Source of the DNA: Actinophytocola sp.
GTDB taxonomy: Bacteria > Actinomycetota > Actinomycetes > Mycobacteriales > Pseudonocardiaceae
Assembly (NCBI GenBank): GCA_009379975.1
Contig: WHSS01000022.1
Coordinates: forward strand, 1 to 35,939
Reading direction: 5' to 3'
DNA length: 35,939 nucleotides
Under the pieces are notes generated by a model. The model worked only from the letters and a program-made list of their open reading frames with translations, had not been told where the DNA came from and made no database searches. The position numbers were made by a program, and so were the translations under genes. Shown piece by piece: positions 1-7,392 of this stretch (position 1 is its first letter; every line of letters begins with the position of its first letter).

Positions 1-1
1 G

Positions 2-127
2 GGATTCGTGATCCAGATGGTCGCTGGCAAGGCGGCGGGAAGTCCTCGTACCGGTGTTGTACTCGGGCTTTCCGGCAACACAGCCAGCGGCCATCTGGGC
101 GCGAATACCGCGATCACGGATCCGTAA
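2..127 (+). CDS. C-terminal end of an unidentified protein (partial)
   Basis: An open frame enters from the left edge and ends at TAA 125-127, giving 41 residues rich in Gly, Ala, Ser and Thr (for example TGVVLGLSGNTASGHLGA). It reads toward the convergent exporter gene, with only 8 bases between the two stop codons, so a real gene end is plausible. I do not recognise the family and there is too little sequence to infer a function. A 15-base near-perfect inverted repeat lies inside the fragment (13-27 against 84-98). Lower confidence because only the tail is visible. Confidence 0.45.
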   Translation, partial: GFVIQMVAGKAAGSPRTGVVLGLSGNTASGHLGANTAITDP

Positions 128-135
128 GACACGGC

Positions 136-891
136 CTAGTCGAGCACGAGCTTCACCACGGCCACCAGCCCGACCACGACGATGACGCCGCGAAGCACCG
201 CCGGCGGGAGCTTGCGGCCGATCTTGGCGCCGAGCAGCCCGCCGAGCGTCGAGCTGACCGCGAGCAAGCCGATCACCGGCCAGCTCACCGGGGCGATGAA
301 GGCGTAGATCACGCCGGCGACGGTGTTCACCACGGCCGAAAGCACGTTCTTCATGCCGTTGAGCCGTTGCAGCGGCTCGTGCAGCAGCATGCCGAACACC
401 GCCACGAGCATGACGCCCTGCGCCGCGGTGAAATACCCGCCGTAGATGCCGATCAGGAAGACCATCGCGAACAGCAGCGGCCCGCGGTAGCCGGCACCGT
501 CGCTCTGCCTGTGCAGGACCCACGCGCTCACCCTCGGCTGCAGGAGGACCAGCACCAGCGCCGCCACGATCAGCCAGGGCACGACCGTCTCGAACGCTTC
601 CGGCGGCAGGGACAGCAACAGGATCGTGCCGCCGATCGCGCCGAAAACCGACGCGACGGCGAGCCGGACGAGCCGGCGCCCTTGGCCGGTCAACTCCGCG
701 CGATACCCGATCGAACCGGCGATCGCGCCCGGTGCGAGGCCGACCGCGTTCGACGTGGTGGCCGTCACCGGTGGATACCCCAGGGCGACGAGCACGGGAA
801 ACGTGACCAGCGTGCCCGAGCCGACCACGGTGTTGATCGTGCCCGCCCAGACGCCGACGATGCAGATCACCACCGCGTGCCACCACGTCAC
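136..891 (-). CDS. TauE/SafE-family membrane exporter (sulfite/organosulfonate type)
   Basis: 251 residues from a GTG start. This is a polytopic membrane protein with about seven to eight hydrophobic segments. The N-terminal GTINTVVGSGTLVTFP and the later GIYGGYFTAAQGVMLV are the duplicated Gly-rich signatures of the TauE/SafE (DUF81) family, whose members are annotated as exporters of sulfite or organosulfonates. Length fits the family (about 250). It is transcribed alone, away from the stress-sigma genes, and converges on the partial gene at the left edge. Family assignment is firm. The actual substrate cannot be read from sequence and no sulfur-metabolism gene lies beside it. Confidence 0.85.
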   Translation of the reverse strand: MTWWHAVVICIVGVWAGTINTVVGSGTLVTFPVLVALGYPPVTATTSNAVGLAPGAIAGSIGYRAELTGQGRRLVRLAVASVFGAIGGTILLLSLPPEAFETVVPWLIVAALVLVLLQPRVSAWVLHRQSDGAGYRGPLLFAMVFLIGIYGGYFTAAQGVMLVAVFGMLLHEPLQRLNGMKNVLSAVVNTVAGVIYAFIAPVSWPVIGLLAVSSTLGGLLGAKIGRKLPPAVLRGVIVVVGLVAVVKLVLD

Positions 892-1235
892 CGTTGCAGG
901 CTAGGCGGATTGATCACACATCGCTAAGCAGACGTGTCCGACTCCTCACCGAAAACCCCCTGCCGGTCGGTGATTACCACCGCGCACGAGTGGGTACCCG
1001 TACCCCCATCGGTGGCCTACCCGCTGCCGATGACGCTCGCAGGCGGCAGAGTGGGTAAAGCAGGAAATTCCAAGCGGTCGAACCGCGCCAGGAGGGCCAT
1101 TCACAAGCCATTCGGCGGGGGCCGCCCGGAGGATGGCTCGCGACGAGTGACTGCAGGTGAGAAGCAAGATCGAGGTAACCTGCCCGTTGTGAATAGCCCG
1201 ACTTATGAATAGACCCAGGCGAAGTGTGGTGGGAC
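892..1235. other. Intergenic region between the exporter and the RsbW-SigF pair
   Basis: 344 bases between divergently oriented genes, so it should hold promoters for both. I found no convincing -35/-10 pair. At 1190-1211 it carries a sequence that recurs almost unchanged before the PucR-like gene (see 2711-2731). A reading frame crosses it to TAG 1210-1212 and ends in the residues NSPTYE. I do not accept it as a gene because no initiation site with a well-spaced ribosome-binding site is visible. Confidence 0.5.
1189..1212 (+). promoter_or_regulatory. Repeated leader motif, copy 1 (short frame ending PTYE-stop)
   Basis: The sequence CCGACTTATGAATA (14 bases) occurs here and again at 2718-2731, each time just upstream of a regulatory gene. 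In both places it can be read as the end of a short frame finishing Pro-Thr-Tyr-Glu-stop. Here GTG 1189 would give MNSPTYE. A GAGG at 1172-1175 lies 13 bases ahead of that GTG, which is longer than usual. TTATGAAT also resembles an actinobacterial -10 element, so the motif could be promoter DNA instead of a leader peptide. The repetition is seen; the role is inference. Confidence 0.4.
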
Positions 1236-1664
1236 GTGACAGATCCACAGCGAGCCGATGACAGCATCGGCGCCAAGGACGACATCGAGATGCGGCTGGG
1301 CGCGAACCTGGTGCACCTGCCGATTGTGCGATCGGTCGCGGTGAACATCGCGATGCGAGCCGACTTCGACATCGATGCGATCTCCGATCTGGAACTGGCC
1401 GTCGACGAGTCGTGCTCGTCGCTGATCACCCATGCCGCGCCCGGCTCGGTACTGACGTGCCGGTTCACCATCGGCGCGGACGAGATCGTGTTCACCGCGA
1501 CGGTGAACTCACCGGCCCCGTCAACGCCGAGCACGACGACCTTCGGCTGGCGCGTGCTGTCCACTCTCACCGACAACGTCGAAGCCTGGGCCGAACCGGG
1601 CACCGACAGCCATCACCGGATCCACCTCGAACTGACCAAGCTACGGCCGGTGGTGCCGGGGTGA
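1236..1664 (+). CDS. RsbW-like anti-sigma factor / serine-protein kinase (GHKL ATPase fold)
   Basis: About 142 residues from GTG 1236; an earlier in-frame GTG at 1224 would add four residues and cannot be excluded. The protein resembles the HATPase_c_2/RsbW group: the N-box region reads DLELAVDESCSSLI, as in anti-sigma kinases (E-A-x-x-N replaced here by D-E-S). The C-terminal half is a beta-rich HATPase fold. RsbW-type proteins bind and hold stress sigma factors and phosphorylate STAS anti-antagonists. Its stop overlaps the start of the SigF-type gene by a GTGA, so the two are translationally coupled, the usual partner-switching arrangement. No anti-anti-sigma gene is adjacent. Confidence 0.8.
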   Translation: MTDPQRADDSIGAKDDIEMRLGANLVHLPIVRSVAVNIAMRADFDIDAISDLELAVDESCSSLITHAAPGSVLTCRFTIGADEIVFTATVNSPAPSTPSTTTFGWRVLSTLTDNVEAWAEPGTDSHHRIHLELTKLRPVVPG

Positions 1665-2470
1665 ATCGGTCGGCAGCAGCCAGAAGTCACCGGCACGGGT
1701 CTCGTGAATACGACCACCTCGTGCCGCTGTTCGACGAGCTCGCAGCGATGGATTCAGACGATCCACGGCACACCGAAATCAGGGACAAGCTGGTGACGGG
1801 GCACCTGCCGCTCGCCGAGCACATCGCCCAGCGCTTCTCCGGGCGTGGTGCGCCCAAAGAAGACCTGGTGCAGGTCGCGACGGTGGGCCTGATCAACGCG
1901 GTCGACCGATTCGAGCCCGCGCAAGGCAATGACTTCCTCTCCTATGCCGTGCCGACCGTCATGGGCGAGGTACGCAGGCACTTCCGTGATGCCAGCTGGT
2001 CGATGCGAGTGCCGCGCAGGCTCAAGGAACTCCACCTGGCGGTGGCCGGGGCGAGCACCAAGCTCGCGCAGCAGCTGGGCCGGGCGCCGACGCCCGGCGA
2101 GATCGCCGCCCATCTCGAGATCACCAAGGACGAGGTGTACCAAGGGCTCGAAGCCGGCCAGGCGTATCACGCGATGTCGCTGGACGAGCCGGTCACCAAC
2201 GACGGCGACGGTATGCCACTCGGCGAATCGATCGGGCAGGACGACAGCGGCCTGGAGGGCGTGGAAAATCACGAGGCGCTGGAGCCGCTCATCAAGGAGC
2301 TGCCGGAGCGGGAACGGCGCATTCTGGCGCTGCGGTTCTTCTACAACATGACGCAGACGCAGATCGCCGAACGGGTCGGGATCTCGCAGATGCACGTCTC
2401 CCGGCTGCTCAGTCGCACACTCTCCCGCCTGCGCGAGGACCTCGTCCAGGAGAGTGATCAACAACCGTAG
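1661..2470 (+). CDS. sigF: SigF/SigB-family (group 3) RNA polymerase sigma factor
   Basis: 269 residues from GTG 1661, which overlaps the anti-sigma stop. Region 2 is seen as HIAQRFSGRGAPKEDLVQVA followed by GLINAVDRFEP and FLSYAVPTVMGEVRRHFRD. Region 3 includes RVPRRLKELHL. Region 4 has the helix-turn-helix LPERERRILALRFF plus TQTQIAERVGISQMHVSRLL. Length and motifs match actinobacterial SigF/SigB stress sigma factors. It should redirect RNA polymerase to stress or developmental promoters and be restrained by the kinase encoded just upstream. The ortholog (SigF versus SigB or SigG) cannot be settled from the sequence alone. Confidence 0.9.
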   Translation: MNRSAAARSHRHGSREYDHLVPLFDELAAMDSDDPRHTEIRDKLVTGHLPLAEHIAQRFSGRGAPKEDLVQVATVGLINAVDRFEPAQGNDFLSYAVPTVMGEVRRHFRDASWSMRVPRRLKELHLAVAGASTKLAQQLGRAPTPGEIAAHLEITKDEVYQGLEAGQAYHAMSLDEPVTNDGDGMPLGESIGQDDSGLEGVENHEALEPLIKELPERERRILALRFFYNMTQTQIAERVGISQMHVSRLLSRTLSRLREDLVQESDQQP

Positions 2471-2696
2471 GGGCGCTGTTGCCCTAACCGGGGTCCGGCT
2501 CTACGCTGCTGCTGCGCATCGTTGCGGCACGACTAGCGGTTGGGCCGGCCGCCAATCGGCTGACGGGGCCACCCGAAGGGTGGTCGCGGCAGACGGTTCA
2601 CCGCCGGTCGAAGAGATCTCAAGGTTTGGCAACCGAGGTGAGTAGATGGCGGCTGGACCAGAGCTCTCGGTATATCAGCGTCACGGGGGATTGATC

Positions 2697-2732
2697 ATGC
2701 ACGCTTCTGGTGAACAGCCGACTTATGAATAA
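2697..2732 (+). promoter_or_regulatory. Repeated leader motif, copy 2 (possible 11-residue leader peptide)
   Basis: ATG 2697 has GGGGGA at 2685-2690 six bases upstream and opens an 11-codon frame, MHASGEQPTYE, ending at TAA 2730-2732. The last 14 bases before the stop are identical to copy 1 at 1197-1210. The proposed start of the downstream PucR-like gene (ATG 2725) lies inside this frame, so translation of the leader could be coupled to that gene. The alternative is a DNA-level promoter or operator element containing TTATGAAT. Confidence 0.4.
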
Positions 2733-4038
2733 CGACACCGGTGTCGCGCCCGCTCAGCGAAGACCCGGCGCGCAGCATCGCGGCACGGTGCTCTCCGCTG
2801 ACCCGCCCCACGAGCATGGGCGGGCCGGCGTGGGTGACGGCATGGCACCGGCCGAGGATGGCGCGCATTCACGGATTCCCTTGCGGCAGTTCAAGTCCCA
2901 TCTCAAGCCGATGGTCGACCGGATGATCCGCGACATCGTCCAGGAGATTCGGCAGAGCGTCCCCGCCTACGCCAAGCCGCTCGACGGCACGTTCGGCAAA
3001 ATCCTCGTCACCGGCGTCGAGCACGCGGTCATGCACATGATCGACACGCTGGACAATCCCCACGCTGATCGGACCCAATGGGACGATTGGTTTCGCTTCG
3101 CCGGACGCGTCGAATACCTCGAAGGCCGAGCCATCGACGCGCTGCAGACCGCGGTGCGCATCGGCACCCGGGTGGGCTGGCGGCACCTCCGGGACGCCGG
3201 TGAGGACGTGCGACTGCCCAACGCCACCATGTTCGCCCTAGCGGACGCGCTCTTCCGCTACTCCGACGACCTGTGCGCGGTGGCCATCGCCGGCTACACC
3301 GAAGCCCAAGCCAAGTCGACCGGCACCGTCGAGCGTCGCCGCCGGCAGTTGCTGAAGGTGCTCACCAACGAGCAGCCGAGCTCGGAGCAGACGATCGGCG
3401 ATCTCGCCGCGGCCGCACAGTGGCCGATCCCGGACCGACTCGTCGCGGTCGCCCTCGAATACCGCCCGGATCAGTACACGTTGCCGGAGTGCTCACTGGG
3501 CCAGGACGTCCTGCTCGACCTGGAAAGCAATGAACCCTGTCTGCTCATGGCCGCCCCGGAACGGCATCTCGACACGCTCGCCGCCGAACTCGACGGGCGC
3601 CGGGCCGCGGTCGGCCCGGTAGTGCCGATCGCGAGCGCACACGGCTCGCTGGCCACCGCCCGCCGCGCGCTCGCCCTCGCCGAGCGCGGCATCGTCGGGG
3701 GTGACGGGGACGACGGCATCATTCAGTGCTCGGAGCATCTGACCACGCTCGCGCTGTGCGCCGACGAGTTCCTGCTCGCGCATATGACGACGGCCGCCCT
3801 GCAGCCGCTCGACGGGCTCACCGTCAAGCAGCGGCAACGCCTCTCCGAGACCCTGCTGGCCTGGCTCGGCACCCGCGGCGGCATCAACGAGGTCGCCGCC
3901 CGGCTGGGGGTGCACCCGCAGACCGTGCGCTACCGCATGAACCAGGTCAACGAGCGCTTCGGCGAGCAGCTCGACGATCCGGATGAGCGGTTGAAACTGG
4001 AGATCGCGCTACGCGCCGGGGACCTCATCGGCCGGTGA
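2725..4038 (+). CDS. PucR/CdaR-like transcriptional regulator with C-terminal helix-turn-helix
   Basis: About 437 residues if it starts at ATG 2725. GTG 2710 and ATG 2842 are also in frame, and the first 40 residues look unstructured, so the start is uncertain. The middle (roughly 60-290) is a helical regulatory region with a degenerate CdaR/GGDEF-like part. The C-terminus has the PucR HTH_30 signature: LLAWLGTRGGINEVAARLGV followed by HPQTVRYRMNQV. Such proteins are one-component regulators, usually activators, responding to small molecules. It stands alone, preceded by the repeated leader motif. The ligand and targets are unknown. Confidence 0.8.
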   Translation: MNNDTGVAPAQRRPGAQHRGTVLSADPPHEHGRAGVGDGMAPAEDGAHSRIPLRQFKSHLKPMVDRMIRDIVQEIRQSVPAYAKPLDGTFGKILVTGVEHAVMHMIDTLDNPHADRTQWDDWFRFAGRVEYLEGRAIDALQTAVRIGTRVGWRHLRDAGEDVRLPNATMFALADALFRYSDDLCAVAIAGYTEAQAKSTGTVERRRRQLLKVLTNEQPSSEQTIGDLAAAAQWPIPDRLVAVALEYRPDQYTLPECSLGQDVLLDLESNEPCLLMAAPERHLDTLAAELDGRRAAVGPVVPIASAHGSLATARRALALAERGIVGGDGDDGIIQCSEHLTTLALCADEFLLAHMTTAALQPLDGLTVKQRQRLSETLLAWLGTRGGINEVAARLGVHPQTVRYRMNQVNERFGEQLDDPDERLKLEIALRAGDLIGR

Positions 4039-4076
4039 GACCCACGCGTCCGCGCCCCAGACCCACGTGTCCGCGC
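4038..4076. repeat. Tandem 18-base direct repeat (period 21)
   Basis: AGACCCACGCGTCCGCGC (4038-4055) is repeated with one change (CGCG to CGTG) at 4059-4076. It fills the short gap between the PucR-like gene and the convergent broken DUF1761 gene. Too short and unpaired to be an obvious terminator; function unknown. Confidence 0.7.
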
Positions 4077-4077
4077 T

Positions 4078-4324
4078 TCAGGGCCACACGCCGACGATCA
4101 CCGTGATGAGCAGCAGCTTGACCAGCCAGTCACCCGAGTGCAGCGCGGCGAGGAAGGCGCGGACGAGTTCCACGGGTATCAGCCACGGTGGTGGTTTGTC
4201 CTGCTCCGCGGCGGCCCTGCCCAGCTTCGCCAGTTGTGCGCCGAACGCGACGTAGTCGCCCGAACCCGGCCAGGAACGCGGCCACCGTCGCAACGAGTAC
4301 GGCCCAGTAACTGATGTCGGTCAT
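4078..4324 (-). pseudogene. Broken DUF1761-family membrane protein gene
   Basis: From ATG 4324 the frame reads MTDISYWAVLVATVAAFLAG, a typical first membrane helix of DUF1761 proteins. It then loses similarity, while the sequence resumes in another frame as DYVAFGAQLAKLGRAAAEQD. This fits a one-base insertion near 4262-4268. The resumed frame goes through PPPWLIPVELVRAFL and jumps straight to ALHSGDWLVKLLLITVIVG, the last helix, before TGA 4080-4078. Members of this family are normally about 130-150 residues with four helices, so roughly the central two helices are missing. A frameshift plus an internal deletion make a functional product very unlikely. Family function is unknown. Confidence 0.75.
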
Positions 4325-4439
4325 AGCGCTTCCTCCGGTTTCGGCGATCGCACGTAATTGCAGACCTTTGATCAAAACGCATCGGCGGGCGGCCGGGCAT
4401 GGCGACAGCACGCGGCACGACCCGTCTAGGTTGGAGCCC

Positions 4440-6272
4440 ATGGATGACGGTTTGGTGTGCGCGCCGATGCTGGGAACGGTGGTCCGGATCGCCGTCGCGA
4501 CGGGCACCGAGGTCCGGGCCGGCCAGTCGCTGGTCGTGCTCGAGTCGATGAAGATGGAGCACATCGTCGAGGCACCGCACGCGGGCGTGGTCTCGAACGT
4601 CGCGGTGACCGAAGGCGAGACGGTCAAACGCGACCAGAAGCTGGTTGAACTCGCGGCGGTCGAGGCGCCCACCGAGGCCGCCGACGCCGAAGCCGCCGTC
4701 GACCCGGCTGACGTGCGACCCGACCTCGCCGAAGTTCATCAGAGGCACGCCGTCGGCCTTGACGGGCAACGGCCGGACGCGGTGGCCAGGCGGCACGACC
4801 TCGGGCAGCGGACCGCGCGGGAGAACCTCGCCGCGTTGTGTGATCCGGACACCCTCGTCGAGTACGGGCCGCTCGCGGTCGCGGCGCAACGGCAGCGGCG
4901 GCCGCTCGCCGACCTGATCGAACGGACACCCGCCGACGGGCTGGTCGCGGGGGTTGCCGGAATCAACGGCGCGTTGTTCGGTGCGGCGGCGGCCCAGTGC
5001 GCGGTGCTCTCCTACGACGCCACGGTGCTGGCGGGTACCCAGGGCGCCCACAACCATCTGAAGAAGGACCGGCTCTTCGAGGTCGCCGCGCGCCGGGGAC
5101 TGCCGGTCGTGCTGTTCGCCGAGGGCGGCGGCGGCAGGCCCGGCGACACCGACATCCCGACCGTCTCCGGGTTGCAGGTTATGGCGTTTCACCTGTTCGC
5201 GCGACTGAGCGGGCAAGTACCGCTGGTCGGGATCGCCGCCGGCCGGTGCTTCGCGGGCAACGCAGCGCTGCTCGGCTGCTGCGACGTGGTGATCGCGACC
5301 CGGGACAGCACCATCGGCATGGGTGGCCCCGCGATGATCGAAGGCGGCGGCCTCGGGTCCTACCGGCCGGAGGAGGTCGGCCCGATCGACGTGCAGGCAC
5401 CCAACGGCGTAGTCGACATCGTGGTTGCCGACGAGCACGAAGCGACCGATGTCGCCAAGCGTTACCTGTCTTACTTCCAGGGTTCGCTGACCGACTGGGA
5501 CTGCGCGGACCAGCGGCTACTGCGGCAGGCGGTGCCGGGGAGCCGGGTGCAGGTCTACGACGTGCGATCGGTCATCGACTCGCTCGCCGACACCGGCACG
5601 GTGCTGGAACTGCGGCCCGAGTTCGGCACCGGGATCATCACCACGCTGATCCGCATCGACGGCCGCCCGTACGGACTGATCGCGAACAACCCGGCGCACC
5701 TCGGCGGCGCGATCGACAGCGACGCCGCCGACAAGGCCGCCCGCTTCCTGCAGCTGTGCGACGCGCATGGGCTGCCGATCGTGTCGTTGTGTGACACGCC
5801 TGGCTTCATGGTCGGCCCGGACGCCGAGCGCACCGCGACCGTGCGGCACTTCAGCCGGATGTTCGTGACCGGCGCGAACCTCAGCGTGCCGCTGTGCGTC
5901 ATCGTGCTGCGCAAGGCATACGGTCTAGGCGCGATGGCGATGGCGGGCGGCAGCCTGAAGGTGCCGCTGGCCACCGTGTCCTGGCCGACGGGTGAGTTCG
6001 GCGGCATGGGCTTGGAAGGCGCGGTGAAGCTGGGCTTCCGCAAGGAACTGGAAGCCGTCGCCGACCCGGACGAGCGCCAGGCGTTGTTCGATCAGATGGT
6101 GCAACTGGCGTACGAACAGGGCAAGGGGCTCAACGCCGCGTCGATGTTCGAGATCGACGACGTCATCGACCCCGCCGACACCCGGCGCTGGATTACCGCG
6201 ACTTTGGGCGACGTGCCGGGCGGGCGCGCACCGGAGCAGGGCAAACGACGTCCCCACATCGACACCTGGTGA
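4440..6272 (+). CDS. Biotinyl-domain / acyl-CoA carboxyltransferase fusion protein
   Basis: 610 residues from ATG 4440, with GGAG a few bases upstream; the in-frame extension to 4314 lacks domain similarity. Residues 1-72 are a biotin-attachment domain with the biotinyl motif ESMKMEH (Lys38). From about 95 onward it is a carboxyltransferase of the acetyl/propionyl-CoA carboxylase beta type (PF01039), with Gly-rich segments such as GIAAGRCFAGNAALLGCCDV and the later AYGLGAMAMAGGS. It would transfer carboxyl from biotin to an acyl-CoA or related acceptor. It has no biotin carboxylase domain and none is encoded nearby, so that subunit must come from elsewhere. The substrate is unknown. It overlaps the next gene by 4 bases. 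Confidence 0.85.
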   Translation: MDDGLVCAPMLGTVVRIAVATGTEVRAGQSLVVLESMKMEHIVEAPHAGVVSNVAVTEGETVKRDQKLVELAAVEAPTEAADAEAAVDPADVRPDLAEVHQRHAVGLDGQRPDAVARRHDLGQRTARENLAALCDPDTLVEYGPLAVAAQRQRRPLADLIERTPADGLVAGVAGINGALFGAAAAQCAVLSYDATVLAGTQGAHNHLKKDRLFEVAARRGLPVVLFAEGGGGRPGDTDIPTVSGLQVMAFHLFARLSGQVPLVGIAAGRCFAGNAALLGCCDVVIATRDSTIGMGGPAMIEGGGLGSYRPEEVGPIDVQAPNGVVDIVVADEHEATDVAKRYLSYFQGSLTDWDCADQRLLRQAVPGSRVQVYDVRSVIDSLADTGTVLELRPEFGTGIITTLIRIDGRPYGLIANNPAHLGGAIDSDAADKAARFLQLCDAHGLPIVSLCDTPGFMVGPDAERTATVRHFSRMFVTGANLSVPLCVIVLRKAYGLGAMAMAGGSLKVPLATVSWPTGEFGGMGLEGAVKLGFRKELEAVADPDERQALFDQMVQLAYEQGKGLNAASMFEIDDVIDPADTRRWITATLGDVPGGRAPEQGKRRPHIDTW

Positions 6273-7105
6273 GCACCCCGCCCGGAGCGCTCTCCTCCGC
6301 CGATATCATCACCGTGCTGCGCGCCGCCAGTTGCGTCTTCGCCGAAGACGAAGCGCGCTTGCTCATCGACGCGGCACAAACGCCGGCAGACCTCGCCGCC
6401 ATGGTGGACAAGCGAACCGAAGGTTTACCGCTCGAACACGTCCTCGGCTGGGCGGAGTTCTGCGGCCTGCGGATCACCGTCGAGCCCGGTGTGTTCGTGC
6501 CCCGCCGGCGCACCGAGTTCCTGGTCCGCCAGGCCGTCGACCTGGTCTCGGCCAGAGTCCGAGCCGTCATCGTCGACCTGTGCTGCGGCTCGGGCGCCCT
6601 CGGCGTCGCGGTCGCCACCGCACTGCGGGAGCCCGAGTTGCACGCCACCGACATCGAGCCTGCCGCGGTGCGGTGCGCGCGCCGCAACCTCGTGGCGGTC
6701 GGCGGCAGCGCCTATCTCGGCGACCTCCATGGGCCGCTGCCCGCGAGGCTCCGGGGCAGCGTCGATGTCCTGGTGGCCAACGTCCCTTACGTGCCGACCG
6801 ACGCCGTGGCGATGCTGCCACCGGAAGCCAGGGACTACGAACCGCGGGTCGCTCTCGACGGCGGTGAGGACGGGCTCGACGTGCTGCGGCGAGTAGCCGC
6901 CGAAGCACCGCGGTGGCTGGCTCCCTGCGGCCACCTGCTGATCGAGACCAGCGAGTCGCAGGCACCCCAAGCGCTCGAGGCGTTCGCCCGCAACGGGCTG
7001 AGCCCGCGAGTGAGTCACTGCGAGGAGTCGAACACCACCGTCGTCATCGCCACCGCCGCCGCCGCGGCGCCGAGGGAGCCGAATGTGGCCTTCGGTGCCA
7101 TATAG
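6269..7105 (+). CDS. HemK/PrmC-like protein N5-glutamine methyltransferase
   Basis: 278 residues from GTG 6269, overlapping the carboxyltransferase stop (GTGA). A helical N-terminal domain is followed by a class I SAM methyltransferase: the AdoMet loop reads VDLCCGSGALGVAV and the catalytic motif is NVPYVP, the family's NPPY variant. PrmC/HemK enzymes methylate the Gln of the GGQ motif in release factors. Actinobacteria commonly carry such an additional paralogue, so the true substrate may differ. The last ten residues (REPNVAFGAI) are encoded by the left arm of the hairpin repeat at 7073-7131, so the natural C-terminus has been extended or replaced by repeat DNA. Confidence 0.8.
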   Translation: MSTPPGALSSADIITVLRAASCVFAEDEARLLIDAAQTPADLAAMVDKRTEGLPLEHVLGWAEFCGLRITVEPGVFVPRRRTEFLVRQAVDLVSARVRAVIVDLCCGSGALGVAVATALREPELHATDIEPAAVRCARRNLVAVGGSAYLGDLHGPLPARLRGSVDVLVANVPYVPTDAVAMLPPEARDYEPRVALDGGEDGLDVLRRVAAEAPRWLAPCGHLLIETSESQAPQALEAFARNGLSPRVSHCEESNTTVVIATAAAAAPREPNVAFGAI

Positions 7106-7131
7106 GTACCCAAGGCCACATTCGGCTCCCT
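7073..7131. repeat. Long hairpin repeat, likely transcription terminator
   Basis: A perfect 20-base inverted repeat: AGGGAGCCGAATGTGGCCTT at 7073-7092 and its complement at 7112-7131. Pairing continues inward for six more pairs (7094-7099 with 7105-7110, one of them G-U) after a single mismatch, leaving the loop ATATA at 7100-7104. The element overlaps the stop codon of the methyltransferase gene. As I recall, sequences of the type GAATGTGGCCTTCGG are a frequent intergenic family in Amycolatopsis genomes; this cannot be checked here. No T-run follows, so any terminator role would be of the high-GC actinobacterial kind. Confidence 0.8.
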
Positions 7132-7392
7132 CATAAATCGTATTTGTGTTCGGCTTTATTCATCATAAGTCACTCAGCGTGTCGACAAACGTGCTCCACC
7201 GGCGGCACGCCGAAAAACGATGAACCCGCAGGCTAACGGCGCCAAATCAGCAACGCATCGCGTCTGCATGAACACGTAGCGCAAGCCCCATTAGGCCAGA
7301 CGAGCGCTCTCATAAGATTCCGCGAATGCGCCTGCTGGAAATCGCACCATGGTGTCGTACCCTGTCGCGGTTGGGTGAGGGCAGGAGAACGA

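Noticed and set aside
934..1212. 92-residue open frame before the RsbW-like gene as a real gene
   Set aside because: The body has no similarity or good start site. Only its last residues coincide with the repeated leader motif, which is reported separately.
2454..2645. 63-residue open frame after the sigma factor gene
   Set aside because: No ribosome-binding site, no motif and low-complexity composition; more likely intergenic.
4179..5438. Long minus-strand open frame opposite the carboxyltransferase gene
   Set aside because: It is Arg/Asp/His-rich low-similarity sequence with no motif; the plus-strand gene has a clear biotin site and carboxyltransferase domain. High GC makes long antisense frames common.
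7106..7392. tRNA or riboswitch in the gap before glnX
   Set aside because: No cloverleaf, T-loop signature or recognisable riboswitch core was found; only the hairpin repeat and AT-richer sequence.
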